From Clostridia bacterium (GTDB lineage: Bacteria > Bacillota > Clostridia > Oscillospirales > CAG-272), in NCBI GenBank assembly GCA_017531765.1, contig JAFXKJ010000118.1, positions 1 through 38,029 of the forward strand: 38,029 bases of DNA, in the 5' to 3' direction. Under the pieces are notes generated by a model. The model ran no database searches and had not been told where the DNA came from. It saw only the letters and a list, made by a program, of their open reading frames with translations. The position numbers and the translations under genes are program-made. Of this stretch, positions 21,882 through 29,735 are shown one piece after another (position 1 is the first letter of the stretch; each line of letters opens with the position of its first letter).

Positions 21882-22652
21882 TTGAACAACATAGCAGAAA
21901 TAAAAAAACTAACGCTCGCCTACGACGGTTCGACCGTTATACGTGATCTGTCCTTCGACATCAAAAAAGGAGAGATCCTGCTTATCACGGGAGAAAACGG
22001 AAGCGGCAAGTCTACACTCATCAAAGCTCTTCTCGGACTGATAAAGCCCGTTTCGGGGAAAGTCAGCTTTACCTGTAACGTCAAAGGCGGGATCGGCTAT
22101 CTCCCTCAGACATCACAAAACGAAAAAAGCTTTCCCGCCACGGTGAGGGAAGTCGTGTATTCAGGCTTTGTGGGCAATCTCCGACACGGTATGTTCCTGC
22201 CGAAGGATGCTGAAGGAATTTACCGTCGCGCTTTGGAGCTTACCGGAATATCTTCCGTTGAGAAGCGGTGCTTTTCGGAGCTTTCGGGCGGTCAACAGCA
22301 GAGAGTTCTTCTCTCACGGGCACTGTGCGCCTCCCGCCATGCGCTTATTCTGGACGAGCCAACCAACGGTCTCGACCCCGAATCCGCATCCCATATGTAC
22401 TCTATCATAACCTCCTTAAAGCATCACGAGGGACTGACCGTTGTCATGGTCAGCCACGATCTTGAAACAAGCGTATCCCTCGCAGACAGAGTTCTCCATC
22501 TGTGCTGTGACGGCGCATTCTGTTGCCGTGCCGAGGAATATTTCGAAAGAGTCCGTGCAGTACACAGAGAAAACCGCGGCGGTACCGCCCACGAATGTAA
22601 TTGCGGTCTCCCCCACGAGCACCACACTGACACAGAAAGGCAGGAAAACTAA
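21882..22652 (+). CDS. znuC: Zinc ABC transporter ATP-binding protein ZnuC
   Basis: ATPase subunit of the zinc importer. Walker A G37-E-N-G-S-G-K43-S-T, Q-loop (L-P-Q-T-S near 75), signature L-S-G-G-Q-Q-Q-R, Walker B L-I-L-D-E-P-T-N-G-L-D-P, and the H-loop histidine in V-S-H-D. The start is a TTG at 21882 with AAAGG nine bases upstream; no ATG fits the conserved N-terminus. The C-terminal tail is unusual, with A-H-E-C-N-C-G-L-P-H-E-H-H, a Cys/His cluster that could bind zinc at the cytoplasmic side. It ends one base before znuB. Confidence 0.9.
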   Translation: MNNIAEIKKLTLAYDGSTVIRDLSFDIKKGEILLITGENGSGKSTLIKALLGLIKPVSGKVSFTCNVKGGIGYLPQTSQNEKSFPATVREVVYSGFVGNLRHGMFLPKDAEGIYRRALELTGISSVEKRCFSELSGGQQQRVLLSRALCASRHALILDEPTNGLDPESASHMYSIITSLKHHEGLTVVMVSHDLETSVSLADRVLHLCCDGAFCCRAEEYFERVRAVHRENRGGTAHECNCGLPHEHHTDTERQEN

Positions 22653-22653
22653 A

Positions 22654-23517
22654 ATGACACTGAGTGAGATCTTCGCATCTGATTTTCTCCGTGAGATAAT
22701 CCTGCGCGCCACGGTAGTCGGGATCCTCATTTCCGTCTGCTCCGCCCTTCTCGGCGTGTGTCTCGTTATGCGCCGCTATTCCATGATCGGTGACGGTCTG
22801 TCTCATGTGGGATATTTCGCTCTGGCTCTCGGTACCCTTGCAGGGGTCAGCAGTGAATTTTCCATGGAAGCCGCAGTCCCCGTTGTAATCGTTGCCGCGA
22901 TACTTATACTTAAGATGGATTCCTCCCCCAAGATAAGCGGAGACGCCGCCTGCGCCATCGTTTCCACGGGATCAGTAGCTCTCGGCACCATAATTTTCAG
23001 CATTATCGGTAGTTCAAGCTCCGACATATGCGCAAGTCTCTTCGGCTCTTCCTCCGTTTTGACAGTCACCTCAAAGGATATGCTCCTCAGCGTTCTTCTT
23101 TCAGCGACAGTTATACTTTGGTTCGTACTGTTCTCCCGTCAGATATTCGCACTTTCCTTCGACTCTCAATTTGCCGCCTCCGCGGGATGTAAAACCGGAG
23201 CCTTCGGAACGACTCTGGCGATCCTTACCGCAGTCACAATAGTTATCGGAATGAAAATGATGGGTGCCATCATGATATCCGCCCTCATAGTATTCCCGGC
23301 AATGTGTGCAGTCCAGGTCTGCCGAAGCTTCAAGGGAGTTGTGATCTGCGCCGCCGCAGTATCTCTTGTAACCTTCATTGCGGGCTTTAGCGTGGCTTGC
23401 CTCATGTCTCTTCAGACGGGAGCCGCCGTTGTCGCCTGCCAGCTTGCCGTTTTCATAATTTTCGCCGTATATGCGTCTCTGAAGCGTTATTTTACAAATA
23501 AAAAAGCAAAAAGCTAA
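22654..23517 (+). CDS. znuB: Zinc ABC transporter permease ZnuB
   Basis: Membrane channel of the zinc importer, ABC-3 family, with about eight hydrophobic helices and the family pattern R-R-Y-S-M-I-G-D-G-L-S-H-V near the N-terminus and G-M-K-M-M-G-A-I-M-I-S-A-L-I-V-F-P-A late in the protein. Length 287 aa is as expected. The ATG at 22654, one base after the znuC stop and just after AGGA, was chosen; the same frame is open further upstream inside znuC but gives no family sequence there. Confidence 0.92.
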   Translation: MTLSEIFASDFLREIILRATVVGILISVCSALLGVCLVMRRYSMIGDGLSHVGYFALALGTLAGVSSEFSMEAAVPVVIVAAILILKMDSSPKISGDAACAIVSTGSVALGTIIFSIIGSSSSDICASLFGSSSVLTVTSKDMLLSVLLSATVILWFVLFSRQIFALSFDSQFAASAGCKTGAFGTTLAILTAVTIVIGMKMMGAIMISALIVFPAMCAVQVCRSFKGVVICAAAVSLVTFIAGFSVACLMSLQTGAAVVACQLAVFIIFAVYASLKRYFTNKKAKS

Positions 23518-23592
23518 AGGAATATCAGCCTGAAAGGTATTTGTCTTTTATAAGCTTTCGGCTTTTCAGACGGGAAAGGAATACAAATTACA

Positions 23593-24351
23593 ATGAAGAT
23601 CGACGGACATACACATCCAAATCTGCTCAAGGTCCCCTCTCAGGGTGACGACTTCATCCGCCGCGCGGCGGAGCTTGGCTTTGACAGCATAATTTTTACC
23701 GATCATATGCCCTTTACAGTCACGGGAGACGAGCACGACCGAATCCCTTTCGGCATGGTAAGCGACTACTGCCTGGCAGTAAAAGAATTGTCAGAAAAAT
23801 ACCGTAACATTATCGGCGTGGCTTGCGGCATTGAGATCGATTACAGAAAAAGCTGTGAGGACGAGATCCGTGAGGTGTTGTCCTGCGGAAGCTTCGTGCG
23901 GGTCCTCGGCTCATCTCACCTTAACATAAAAGGCTTCAGCATCCCCTTCGGCAAGCTTACACGGAGCGAGTATGCCGCCCGTGTTATTGAAAACTACATT
24001 GACGCTGCTGACTCGGGACTCTTTGACGTTATGACTCATATCGATGTTTACCGATGGGTGTTCTCCGAGTCTGAGACCTATCCTCTTGCAGACGACGGCT
24101 TTTACGTAAACGCCGCCCTCGAAAATCTGCTGAGACATCTGTTCCTGTCAATGGAAAAGAGAAACATCGCTCTTGAATACAACACATCCCCGCTGTTCAA
24201 GAAATTCGACTCTGACGGCGCGTACCCCGCAAGGGAAATTTTGAATATCGCATCGGATTACACCCTGAGATACACCTACGGTTCCGATGCCCACGCCGCA
24301 CACCACGTAGGATTTGCCTACGACAGCTTTGAAAAAATATTCAAGCCATAA
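23593..24351 (+). CDS. PHP-domain metal-dependent phosphoesterase (histidinol-phosphatase-like)
   Basis: The PHP fold binds three metal ions; the visible ligand motifs are D-G-H-T-H-P (4-9), F-T-D-H-M-P, E-I-D, S-S-H, M-T-H-I-D and Y-G-S-D-A-H. HisK-type histidinol-phosphate phosphatases have this arrangement and length (about 250-270 aa), but no other histidine biosynthesis gene is present, so the substrate is open. AAAGGA precedes the ATG. The gene follows znuB by 75 bases, within which a partial inverted repeat is visible. It is probably the last gene of the zinc-linked run; a metal-dependent hydrolase fits such a run but is not proof of a link. Confidence 0.83.
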   Translation: MKIDGHTHPNLLKVPSQGDDFIRRAAELGFDSIIFTDHMPFTVTGDEHDRIPFGMVSDYCLAVKELSEKYRNIIGVACGIEIDYRKSCEDEIREVLSCGSFVRVLGSSHLNIKGFSIPFGKLTRSEYAARVIENYIDAADSGLFDVMTHIDVYRWVFSESETYPLADDGFYVNAALENLLRHLFLSMEKRNIALEYNTSPLFKKFDSDGAYPAREILNIASDYTLRYTYGSDAHAAHHVGFAYDSFEKIFKP

Positions 24352-24390
24352 AAAAACCACCCGTGTCCTGCCTGACACGGGTGGTTTTTT
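24352..24390. terminator. Bidirectional terminator
   Basis: AAAAACCACCCGTGTC, loop CTGCCT, GACACGGGTGGTTTTTT. The first arm overlaps the PHP gene stop codon. It ends the zinc operon on the plus strand and the abrB-like gene on the minus strand. Confidence 0.95.
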
Positions 24391-24397
24391 GGGGGTG

Positions 24398-24619
24398 TTA
24401 CTTAAGAAGCTGTCTGCACTCTTCGCAAACGTACTTGCCCTTCACCTCAGTAAGATTCTTGTCCGCATTGCAGATAATGCAAGTGGGGCAAGCCTTTCTG
24501 AGCATGATGCCGCCGTCCACAACCTCAAACTTGATGGGAGTCTTGGTTTCAAAACCAACTGCTCTTCTCATATGGCTGGGAATAACGATTCTTCCAAGCT
24601 CGTCTATACGTCTGTCCAT
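24398..24619 (-). CDS. AbrB/SpoVT-like transcription regulator with C-terminal zinc ribbon
   Basis: The N-terminal swapped-hairpin DNA-binding domain has the AbrB pattern M-D-R-R-I-D-E-L-G-R-I-V-I-P-S-H-M-R-R. The C-terminal half carries C47xxC50 and C65xxC68, a treble-clef or ribbon-like zinc site seen in clostridial AbrB homologues. Length 73 aa. It has its own perfect promoter. It lies directly downstream of the phage-type cluster on the same strand with no clear terminator between them, so it may also be raised when that cluster is induced. Confidence 0.87.
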   Translation of the reverse strand: MDRRIDELGRIVIPSHMRRAVGFETKTPIKFEVVDGGIMLRKACPTCIICNADKNLTEVKGKYVCEECRQLLK

Positions 24620-24701
24620 ATTCGTACTCCTTGATCATGACAGAATTTCTTTGGGATCCTTTCGTGGGTCAGAAAAACGTCACAAAAAGATCTCTGAGTT
24701 A

Positions 24702-24730
24702 ATTATAAACCATTATTTTCCCTTTGTCAA
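24702..24730 (-). promoter_or_regulatory. Consensus promoter of the abrB-like gene
   Basis: On the minus strand: TTGACA (24730-24725), 17-base spacer, TATAAT (24707-24702). Both hexamers are perfect. Confidence 0.85.
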
Positions 24731-24775
24731 GACAATTTTTCCGATTAGCCGACAAAATCCGTTGATTTTTCAATA

Positions 24776-25624
24776 TCACACCAACCCGATCCTGTCTAAT
24801 ATGACAAAAATTCTCAGCATATCTTCCCTCAGCGACAGTTTTGTGCCGTCACCCATCAGATATTTTTTGTTTGTCAGCTTCAAAACAGTGTCCCTTGCCC
24901 ACTCGGGACAGTCCTCAATTCGGTCATAGCTTTTGTTTTCCTCAATAAGTCTGTCCACGTTCCGTTTAAGCTTAGAAAGATCGGCTCTTTCACTTTCTGT
25001 CATGTCCTTTTCACCTCCAACGCCGAAATACTCCAAAAGCACCTCTGCTTCCGCTTCGGCAAGTTTCTCAAGATTTTCCTCCGACATGAGCCAGAGTGTT
25101 GCTTCTCTGTTGGTGTGAAAGCTATGCTCCACGATCACACCGGGAACCCCCACGCTTTTCGCCCCGAACAGCACGCCGTAATACTCATCATCAAGAAGTC
25201 CGTTGCCGTCGCGGTCGAAATCCGTCATCTTGGTGTAGATCACAGATTCTGTCACACCCATGATACGGCTTACCGTATCTCCGATAAGTCTTCCCACTTC
25301 CCTTGATATGTCGTCTGAGTCCGTGTTCACGTCATCCGAAAAGCATATCATCCACGGAGAGGTAGCCGCCTCATTATTTGACGCATTTGAGTGAAGTGAC
25401 AAAAAAAGGTCATACCCCGCACTCCGCCTGCCGCGTTCAACGAGAGGCGGATCATCGTCAATATTCTCCCTGGTCAAGCCCACGTAAAACCCACGCCTTT
25501 CCAGAGAAAGCTTCAGCTTTTGAGCAAGACTCCAGGTCATTTCGGACTCAAAGTATCCGCTTACTGCGGGAGAAGCGTTATAATACCTACCCGCGTGCCC
25601 GGGATCAAGCATAATTTTTACCAT
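24776..25624 (-). CDS. N-acetylmuramoyl-L-alanine amidase (Amidase_3), endolysin-like
   Basis: Zinc amidase that cleaves the bond between muramic acid and the stem peptide. Zinc ligands: H10 (L-D-P-G-H), a glutamate near 26-28 and H78 (S-L-H-S-N); the catalytic glutamate is in V-I-V-E-H-S-F-H. The last 75 residues form a separate domain, probably wall-binding, with P-E-W-A-R-D-T-V-L-K-L and S-L-R-E-D-M-L-R-I. No signal peptide is present, as for phage endolysins, which normally need a holin; none is seen. It is the last gene of the phage-type cluster. GGAG is 11 bases before the ATG. Confidence 0.9.
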   Translation of the reverse strand: MVKIMLDPGHAGRYYNASPAVSGYFESEMTWSLAQKLKLSLERRGFYVGLTRENIDDDPPLVERGRRSAGYDLFLSLHSNASNNEAATSPWMICFSDDVNTDSDDISREVGRLIGDTVSRIMGVTESVIYTKMTDFDRDGNGLLDDEYYGVLFGAKSVGVPGVIVEHSFHTNREATLWLMSEENLEKLAEAEAEVLLEYFGVGGEKDMTESERADLSKLKRNVDRLIEENKSYDRIEDCPEWARDTVLKLTNKKYLMGDGTKLSLREDMLRIFVILDRIGLV

Positions 25625-25661
25625 CTGAACCGATTCTCCTTTCCGTCAGTCAAAATACGCG

Positions 25662-26171
25662 TCAGATCCTCGACTTTACAAATCCGCAAAGACTCGCTTC
25701 ATCCCTTGTGTCTTCTATCATCACGTCAGTAATATCGACGGTATCCTCACCCACCGTAACCTTAGCTAAAACAAGGTCGCAAAGAGAAGGACTTCTCATA
25801 GGTATGACTCCGTGATCGTCTTCATACACCATCAGCTCCGCTTTGCCGTGAGTCCCGTTGAATCTGAGGAAAACAGTGTACTCGTGACCGTTTTCAAGCT
25901 CAAAATACACGTCCTCCTCAAGAGTTGCCATATATCCGTTACCCCATGCGATACCCGGAGTCACGGCTATGGACAGGTCCCCGCCGGGGTAAACCTTAAA
26001 CTCCTCTCCCTCGCCCTTCACAATGCCGTGTGAAATAATGCAGGAGAGCATTTTTGCAAAGAATGCGGCGTCCACTGCCTTGTCTCCCTTGGGGAAGCCG
26101 TTGAGTGTATCCACCACTCTTGTGGAATTAAAAAGTCCGCCGCTGATCTCTTCGGTTGCAATAATCGCCAT
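25662..26171 (-). CDS. Phage-type accessory tail / baseplate protein, unrecognised
   Basis: 169 aa, no firm family. The N-terminus resembles phage baseplate or receptor-region proteins (S-G-G-L-F-N-S-T-R-V-V-D-T-L-N-G-F-P-K-G-D-K-A-V-D-A), followed by beta-rich segments (V-T-P-G-I-A-W-G-N-G-Y-M and Y-T-V-F-L-R-F-N). Position between the Gp37-like protein and the amidase suits a small tail-tip or fibre-base protein. The frame opens three codons earlier, but AAAGG abuts that ATG; the ATG at 26171 is nine bases from it and was preferred. Confidence 0.7.
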   Translation of the reverse strand: MAIIATEEISGGLFNSTRVVDTLNGFPKGDKAVDAAFFAKMLSCIISHGIVKGEGEEFKVYPGGDLSIAVTPGIAWGNGYMATLEEDVYFELENGHEYTVFLRFNGTHGKAELMVYEDDHGVIPMRSPSLCDLVLAKVTVGEDTVDITDVMIEDTRDEASLCGFVKSRI

Positions 26172-26217
26172 ATCATTCATCCTTTCATTCTGTTATTTTC
26201 TTAACGTACCGGTCTTC

Positions 26218-27246
26218 TCAGACTTGACGGACACTGTCTCTGATGTACTCGTCAAGACTGACTGAAAAGCCGCCAAATAAGGGTGTTACCGTGAGAGTAT
26301 CTCTGCCGTGGAAGGTGTATTTCACCTCCGTTATCCTCTCAGTCAAAGTCATCCCCGATGACGTGTCTATTTCGCATATATCACCGAGATCGTAATCCAC
26401 CCCAAAACGTAACCCCCCCGAGGCACACCCGCTGTATGTAACAGCTCCGCCGTACCTTGAAAGTGTCTCAAGCCCACGGCTTTTAAGCGCCTCGAAATAT
26501 TCGTCCTCAGTGGCGAAATCCTCGGGGTACAGGTCACGTCCGCTGACGAAAAGCTCTCGTCTGTCAAAAGGTGAAGCCTCAGTTACAACGGTAACGCTTC
26601 TGCCATCTGCACCCAATACGTACGCCGTATTTTTATGTTCGGAAATATCGATCTTCACCCGACCGTCGGTCACGTTTCCCATAGACTCGGAAAATACAGC
26701 GGGAGTGTTCTGCGTTTGATTTCTGCTTCTGTCCTTTCCCGTGACAACAATGAACACGGGAGTATTCCCCGACAGCTCCACCCTATAGGCGGCGCCGAAG
26801 GTGCGGAGAGTGGAGTAAGCAAATTCCGACAGATTTCTGTAGTCGCTCTCAAAATATCCCTCTCCCTCAAGCCCCGACACGTCCCCGAGGATCATACCCG
26901 AAAGGCTTCTTTCCCCCGACGTACTTTTTTCAACGGCAAGCCGTACCGCCTTCTCAGCGTTTCCCGAATAACGTCCCCTGCCGTCAAGAATTCTCTTTTC
27001 AAGCAGTGCTTCCAGACTCCTTCCGCTGAGAGTCGTCTTGCCGCCCTCTTCTTCATACCCCTCTATGATAAAACAGCTTTTGCTTACGGGTTCGTACAGA
27101 GCATAAGCCGAGGAAAGGTGCGCTTTTCCCTTAAGTGTCATCCTGAATTCACCGGGAGAAAAGAATCTTTTCGCCGCCTCTAAAGTTATACAATTGTCTA
27201 TAATACCCACTGTATTAAATGAATTGTCCAATAAATATACTTCCAT
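26218..27246 (-). CDS. Phage tail protein, siphovirus ReqiPepy6 Gp37-like
   Basis: The 342-residue protein matches the Gp37-like family of tail-tip (Tal/baseplate-hub type) proteins: an N-terminal E-V-Y-L-L-D-x-x-x-x-x-V-G-I-I-D segment, G-E-F-R-M-T-L, S-G-R-S-L-E-A-L-L-E-K-R-I-L near 85, and a C-terminal beta region with D-Y-D-L-G-D-I-C-E-I-D. These proteins follow Dit in siphophage tails. GGAGG lies four bases from the second of two adjacent ATG codons, so 27246 was used rather than upstream codons. Confidence 0.85.
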   Translation of the reverse strand: MEVYLLDNSFNTVGIIDNCITLEAAKRFFSPGEFRMTLKGKAHLSSAYALYEPVSKSCFIIEGYEEEGGKTTLSGRSLEALLEKRILDGRGRYSGNAEKAVRLAVEKSTSGERSLSGMILGDVSGLEGEGYFESDYRNLSEFAYSTLRTFGAAYRVELSGNTPVFIVVTGKDRSRNQTQNTPAVFSESMGNVTDGRVKIDISEHKNTAYVLGADGRSVTVVTEASPFDRRELFVSGRDLYPEDFATEDEYFEALKSRGLETLSRYGGAVTYSGCASGGLRFGVDYDLGDICEIDTSSGMTLTERITEVKYTFHGRDTLTVTPLFGGFSVSLDEYIRDSVRQV

Positions 27247-27282
27247 CATGCCTCCGAAACCTGTTTTTATGGTGTTTTGCAC

Positions 27283-28140
27283 TTAGACGCCTGCATAATA
27301 CGGCGTAAAGCATATCTCCGCCAACAGATTTTTCGTGTCTCCCACCGACATAACGGTCAGGCGATTTTCGCCGGGTTCAAGGGAGAAGAAATTGCTCTCG
27401 CGGGAGAAATTATACCTCACCACACCGTTAACGCTCACTCCGCACTTACCGCGCCGCGTGTCGAAAACCGCAACGTCACCGATCTTCAAGGTCTCCATAA
27501 GCTGAAGCCTCTTTCCGTTCAGAAGAAGTGCCGGGTCAGTCACGTTTCCGCCAACGGCGCTGACCTTTACCGAAAAGCCGCAGGGCACGTCTCCCGGGTT
27601 ATATATCTTGTGCACTGTTCCCACCGAAGCGAAGGACGGAACGAATCCCGCCTCCTCCATGACGTTAAGCGGGAATGTGAAAAGTCCCTCTGACGAAGGC
27701 AGAGTCAGCGCCTCCGTTTTATTTTCGGTAAAATAAGGCTCGGGACAGACAAAATGAAGTCTCACCTCGGGGAATGAGTTCACGTTTTCTCTGATAAACT
27801 CCGCTTTACCCGCAGGATATGCCCCAATGCTTCTCCGTCTGCCGAACAGATCCGCCGTGATATTCACTTCGCGGCGACTGCTCATTATCTTCAGTATCTG
27901 GTCCCGAACACTCCTATACTCTCCTCTGTCCGTCACTTCAAAATGTATGGACAGCTCCCTGGGTACGCAGTCATACTTCACCACGACCCCGCCGTCCCCA
28001 AAAGCGGAGGGTACCACCTCACATTTGAGCTCGGGAGGAGACTCAAAGCCTTTAAGTCCTCCCTCAAGTATTCTGCACACGGTATATGGAGCAAGTGTCA
28101 GCTTCCCCTCGTCTGCACGGATCCGAATAATACTTCTCAT
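27283..28140 (-). CDS. Distal tail (Dit-like) phage tail protein
   Basis: 285 aa. N-terminal domain with F-E-S-P-P-E-L-K-C-E and D-R-G-E-Y-R-S-V-R-D-Q-I-L-K-I, then Y-P-A-G-K-A-E-F and a C-terminal galectin-like beta domain, the arrangement of siphovirus distal tail proteins that form the hub between tube and tip. The start overlaps the previous gene by four bases (ATGA). In ordinary siphophages a tape measure gene of 2-5 kb would lie immediately upstream; here there is none. Confidence 0.82.
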   Translation of the reverse strand: MRSIIRIRADEGKLTLAPYTVCRILEGGLKGFESPPELKCEVVPSAFGDGGVVVKYDCVPRELSIHFEVTDRGEYRSVRDQILKIMSSRREVNITADLFGRRRSIGAYPAGKAEFIRENVNSFPEVRLHFVCPEPYFTENKTEALTLPSSEGLFTFPLNVMEEAGFVPSFASVGTVHKIYNPGDVPCGFSVKVSAVGGNVTDPALLLNGKRLQLMETLKIGDVAVFDTRRGKCGVSVNGVVRYNFSRESNFFSLEPGENRLTVMSVGDTKNLLAEICFTPYYAGV

Positions 28141-28973
28141 ACGCTCACACTCCCCTCACACGTAAACTCTCCCGTTTCAGAGTTAAAGATACCGCTGACC
28201 GCTTCTCCGTCACGCATAAGTTTTCCCTTGCATAAAGCATCGGTAACGTACAGCTCCGACAGCTCATACCGTGCCATCTCACCTCTTCCATCGGGGAACA
28301 CGGTATACAATGTCACCTTCTGCTTGTCATAAAAAATTGGAGCAAGAGCGCATCGCTTCACCGTAGTCTCGAATTCAAAATCAACGCTTCGACACTCCCC
28401 CGTTTTGCGGTAAAGTAAAGAATCGCCGTCAAAATACCGTCTCGCGTGCAGTACATTCTCACCGTATTCTCTGAAAAGAGTACACCCGACTCCAATGGGA
28501 ACGGGAGCTTCATTGTCGAATGAGACGTAATACAAAGCTCCGTCAACGGGAGTGACCTCATAGGTAAACAAAGTAAACTCAGCGAAAAACTCCCACACCG
28601 TGCCGTCCGTGGCAACTCTCTTCAGTGCCCCCTCTTCAAGTGTGAATCCGTCGGTATCCAAAAGAAAGTCGGATAACCTTTTCACGTATCGGATCAATAT
28701 CCCCTCAGCCTTGAATATATCCTCCGCAGTCGCGGCTCTGTGTCTGAGATAAAGTCTGAAGCCCTCACTGACCCGATGAATACCGCCCACGTACTTCGTG
28801 ACCACACGTCTGCCGTCAGTCATTGGCACAAGCCACAGATCGTATCTGCTGACAGCCTTGGCAGATCTGTACGGCACCACCGCCGCAGTTTCGTCAAAGG
28901 AAGTCATAAGACGGCAAAGGCGCAGTGTCAGACTGCCGCTGTCACTTAAAAACTCGTCCTTTGTATATTCCAC
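28137..28973 (-). CDS. Phage-type structural protein of unknown role (neck or tail)
   Basis: 278 aa, not recognised. It is located where siphophages encode tail terminator, tail tube and tape measure. The sequence is beta-rich, with a middle alpha segment (D-I-F-K-A-E-G-I-L-I-R-Y-V-K-R-L). The first 140 residues and the last 130 look like two domains. The second has V-D-F-E-F-E-T-T-V-K-R and short strands consistent with a tube-like or Ig-like fold. A fusion of neck and tail-tube functions is possible but only inferred. The start is GTG with GGAGG five bases upstream. It overlaps the Dit-like gene by four bases. Confidence 0.72.
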   Translation of the reverse strand: MEYTKDEFLSDSGSLTLRLCRLMTSFDETAAVVPYRSAKAVSRYDLWLVPMTDGRRVVTKYVGGIHRVSEGFRLYLRHRAATAEDIFKAEGILIRYVKRLSDFLLDTDGFTLEEGALKRVATDGTVWEFFAEFTLFTYEVTPVDGALYYVSFDNEAPVPIGVGCTLFREYGENVLHARRYFDGDSLLYRKTGECRSVDFEFETTVKRCALAPIFYDKQKVTLYTVFPDGRGEMARYELSELYVTDALCKGKLMRDGEAVSGIFNSETGEFTCEGSVSV

Positions 28974-28986
28974 ATAATCCTCCTTT

Positions 28987-29328
28987 CTACTTCAAAAGAA
29001 GGCGTGTGTGGTGTACGTTAAGATTTCCCGCGACGTAATGCTCCGCCGACGTCACACGCATTGACGAGGCGGGAGGTGCAAAAGCAAATGCTTCACTGCT
29101 CGGCGACACCTCTCCTAAAAGAATAAACGAGCCTTCTCGGATCTTAAATGGAGGGATGTGCTTACCGCTAAAGAAGAATTTTGCTCTGTCATAGAAAACG
29201 TAAAGGCAGACTTCTCCCTTGGAAGCCGAGCACAGACTTACGTTTTTCAGAGAAAATTTTCGAAAGATAACTTCAAGTCCGTCTCTGTCAACGGGCACGT
29301 ATAAAGTAACGTTTTTTCGGTTAAGCAT
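28987..29328 (-). CDS. Small phage-type protein after the connector, unrecognised
   Basis: 113 aa, beginning MLNRKNVTLYVPVDRDGLEV. Mostly beta-strand-like, in the place of a head-tail joining or stopper protein. The ATG overlaps the stop of the preceding connector gene by one base (TGATG) with GAGGTG six bases upstream; a longer open frame upstream runs through the connector gene and gives arginine-rich sequence unlike the rest, so it was not used. A role as head-closure protein is inference from position. Confidence 0.72.
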   Translation of the reverse strand: MLNRKNVTLYVPVDRDGLEVIFRKFSLKNVSLCSASKGEVCLYVFYDRAKFFFSGKHIPPFKIREGSFILLGEVSPSSEAFAFAPPASSMRVTSAEHYVAGNLNVHHTRLLLK

Positions 29329-29669
29329 CACGCCCACCTCGTAATAAGCCCTGCACGGGTAAGAGCAGTCACAGCCTCGGAAGACACAGGCAGAGACGAG
29401 GCGGCGACTGTGCCCGCCTTGCCGTAGCTTACGGAATAATCCCCGAGAGATTCCTTTGTAATACCGCATTCCGTCTGAGCGTTTGAGATAAGATGATCCA
29501 CCTCAGCGGCGAGTGCTCTCAGTACCGCAGGCTCGGTGAAGCCTTCCGCATCACGTCCAATGAGAAGTGAGATAACATCAAAAGCGGACGGCGCATAGCG
29601 GCTAAACTCATCCTCCCCTGCCTTGCCTCCGAAAACGTCGCAGTAATATGAATAATCAAACTTTACCAA
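29328..29669 (-). CDS. Phage head-tail connector-like protein
   Basis: 113 aa. The helical N-terminal half (S-A-F-D-V-I-S-L-L-I-G, A-L-A-A-E-V-D-H-L-I-S-N) and a G-D-Y-S-V-S-Y segment resemble adaptor proteins (gp6/gp15 type) that bind the portal ring below the capsid. It lies directly after the coat gene, as in siphophages. The start is TTG with GGAAGG eight bases before it. It is translationally coupled to the next gene (TGATG). Confidence 0.75.
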   Translation of the reverse strand: MVKFDYSYYCDVFGGKAGEDEFSRYAPSAFDVISLLIGRDAEGFTEPAVLRALAAEVDHLISNAQTECGITKESLGDYSVSYGKAGTVAASSLPVSSEAVTALTRAGLITRWA

Positions 29670-29735
29670 AATAATCGCCTTCCTTTCCTCTGCCGCCCCC
29701 GTTTGGGGAGGCGGCAGAACTTAAAAGAATACTTA

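Noticed and set aside
28137-29328. Programmed frameshift for tail assembly chaperones
   Set aside because: Overlaps are simple ATGA or TGATG start-stop couplings, no slippery heptamer with an extended second frame was seen, and no tape measure gene follows.
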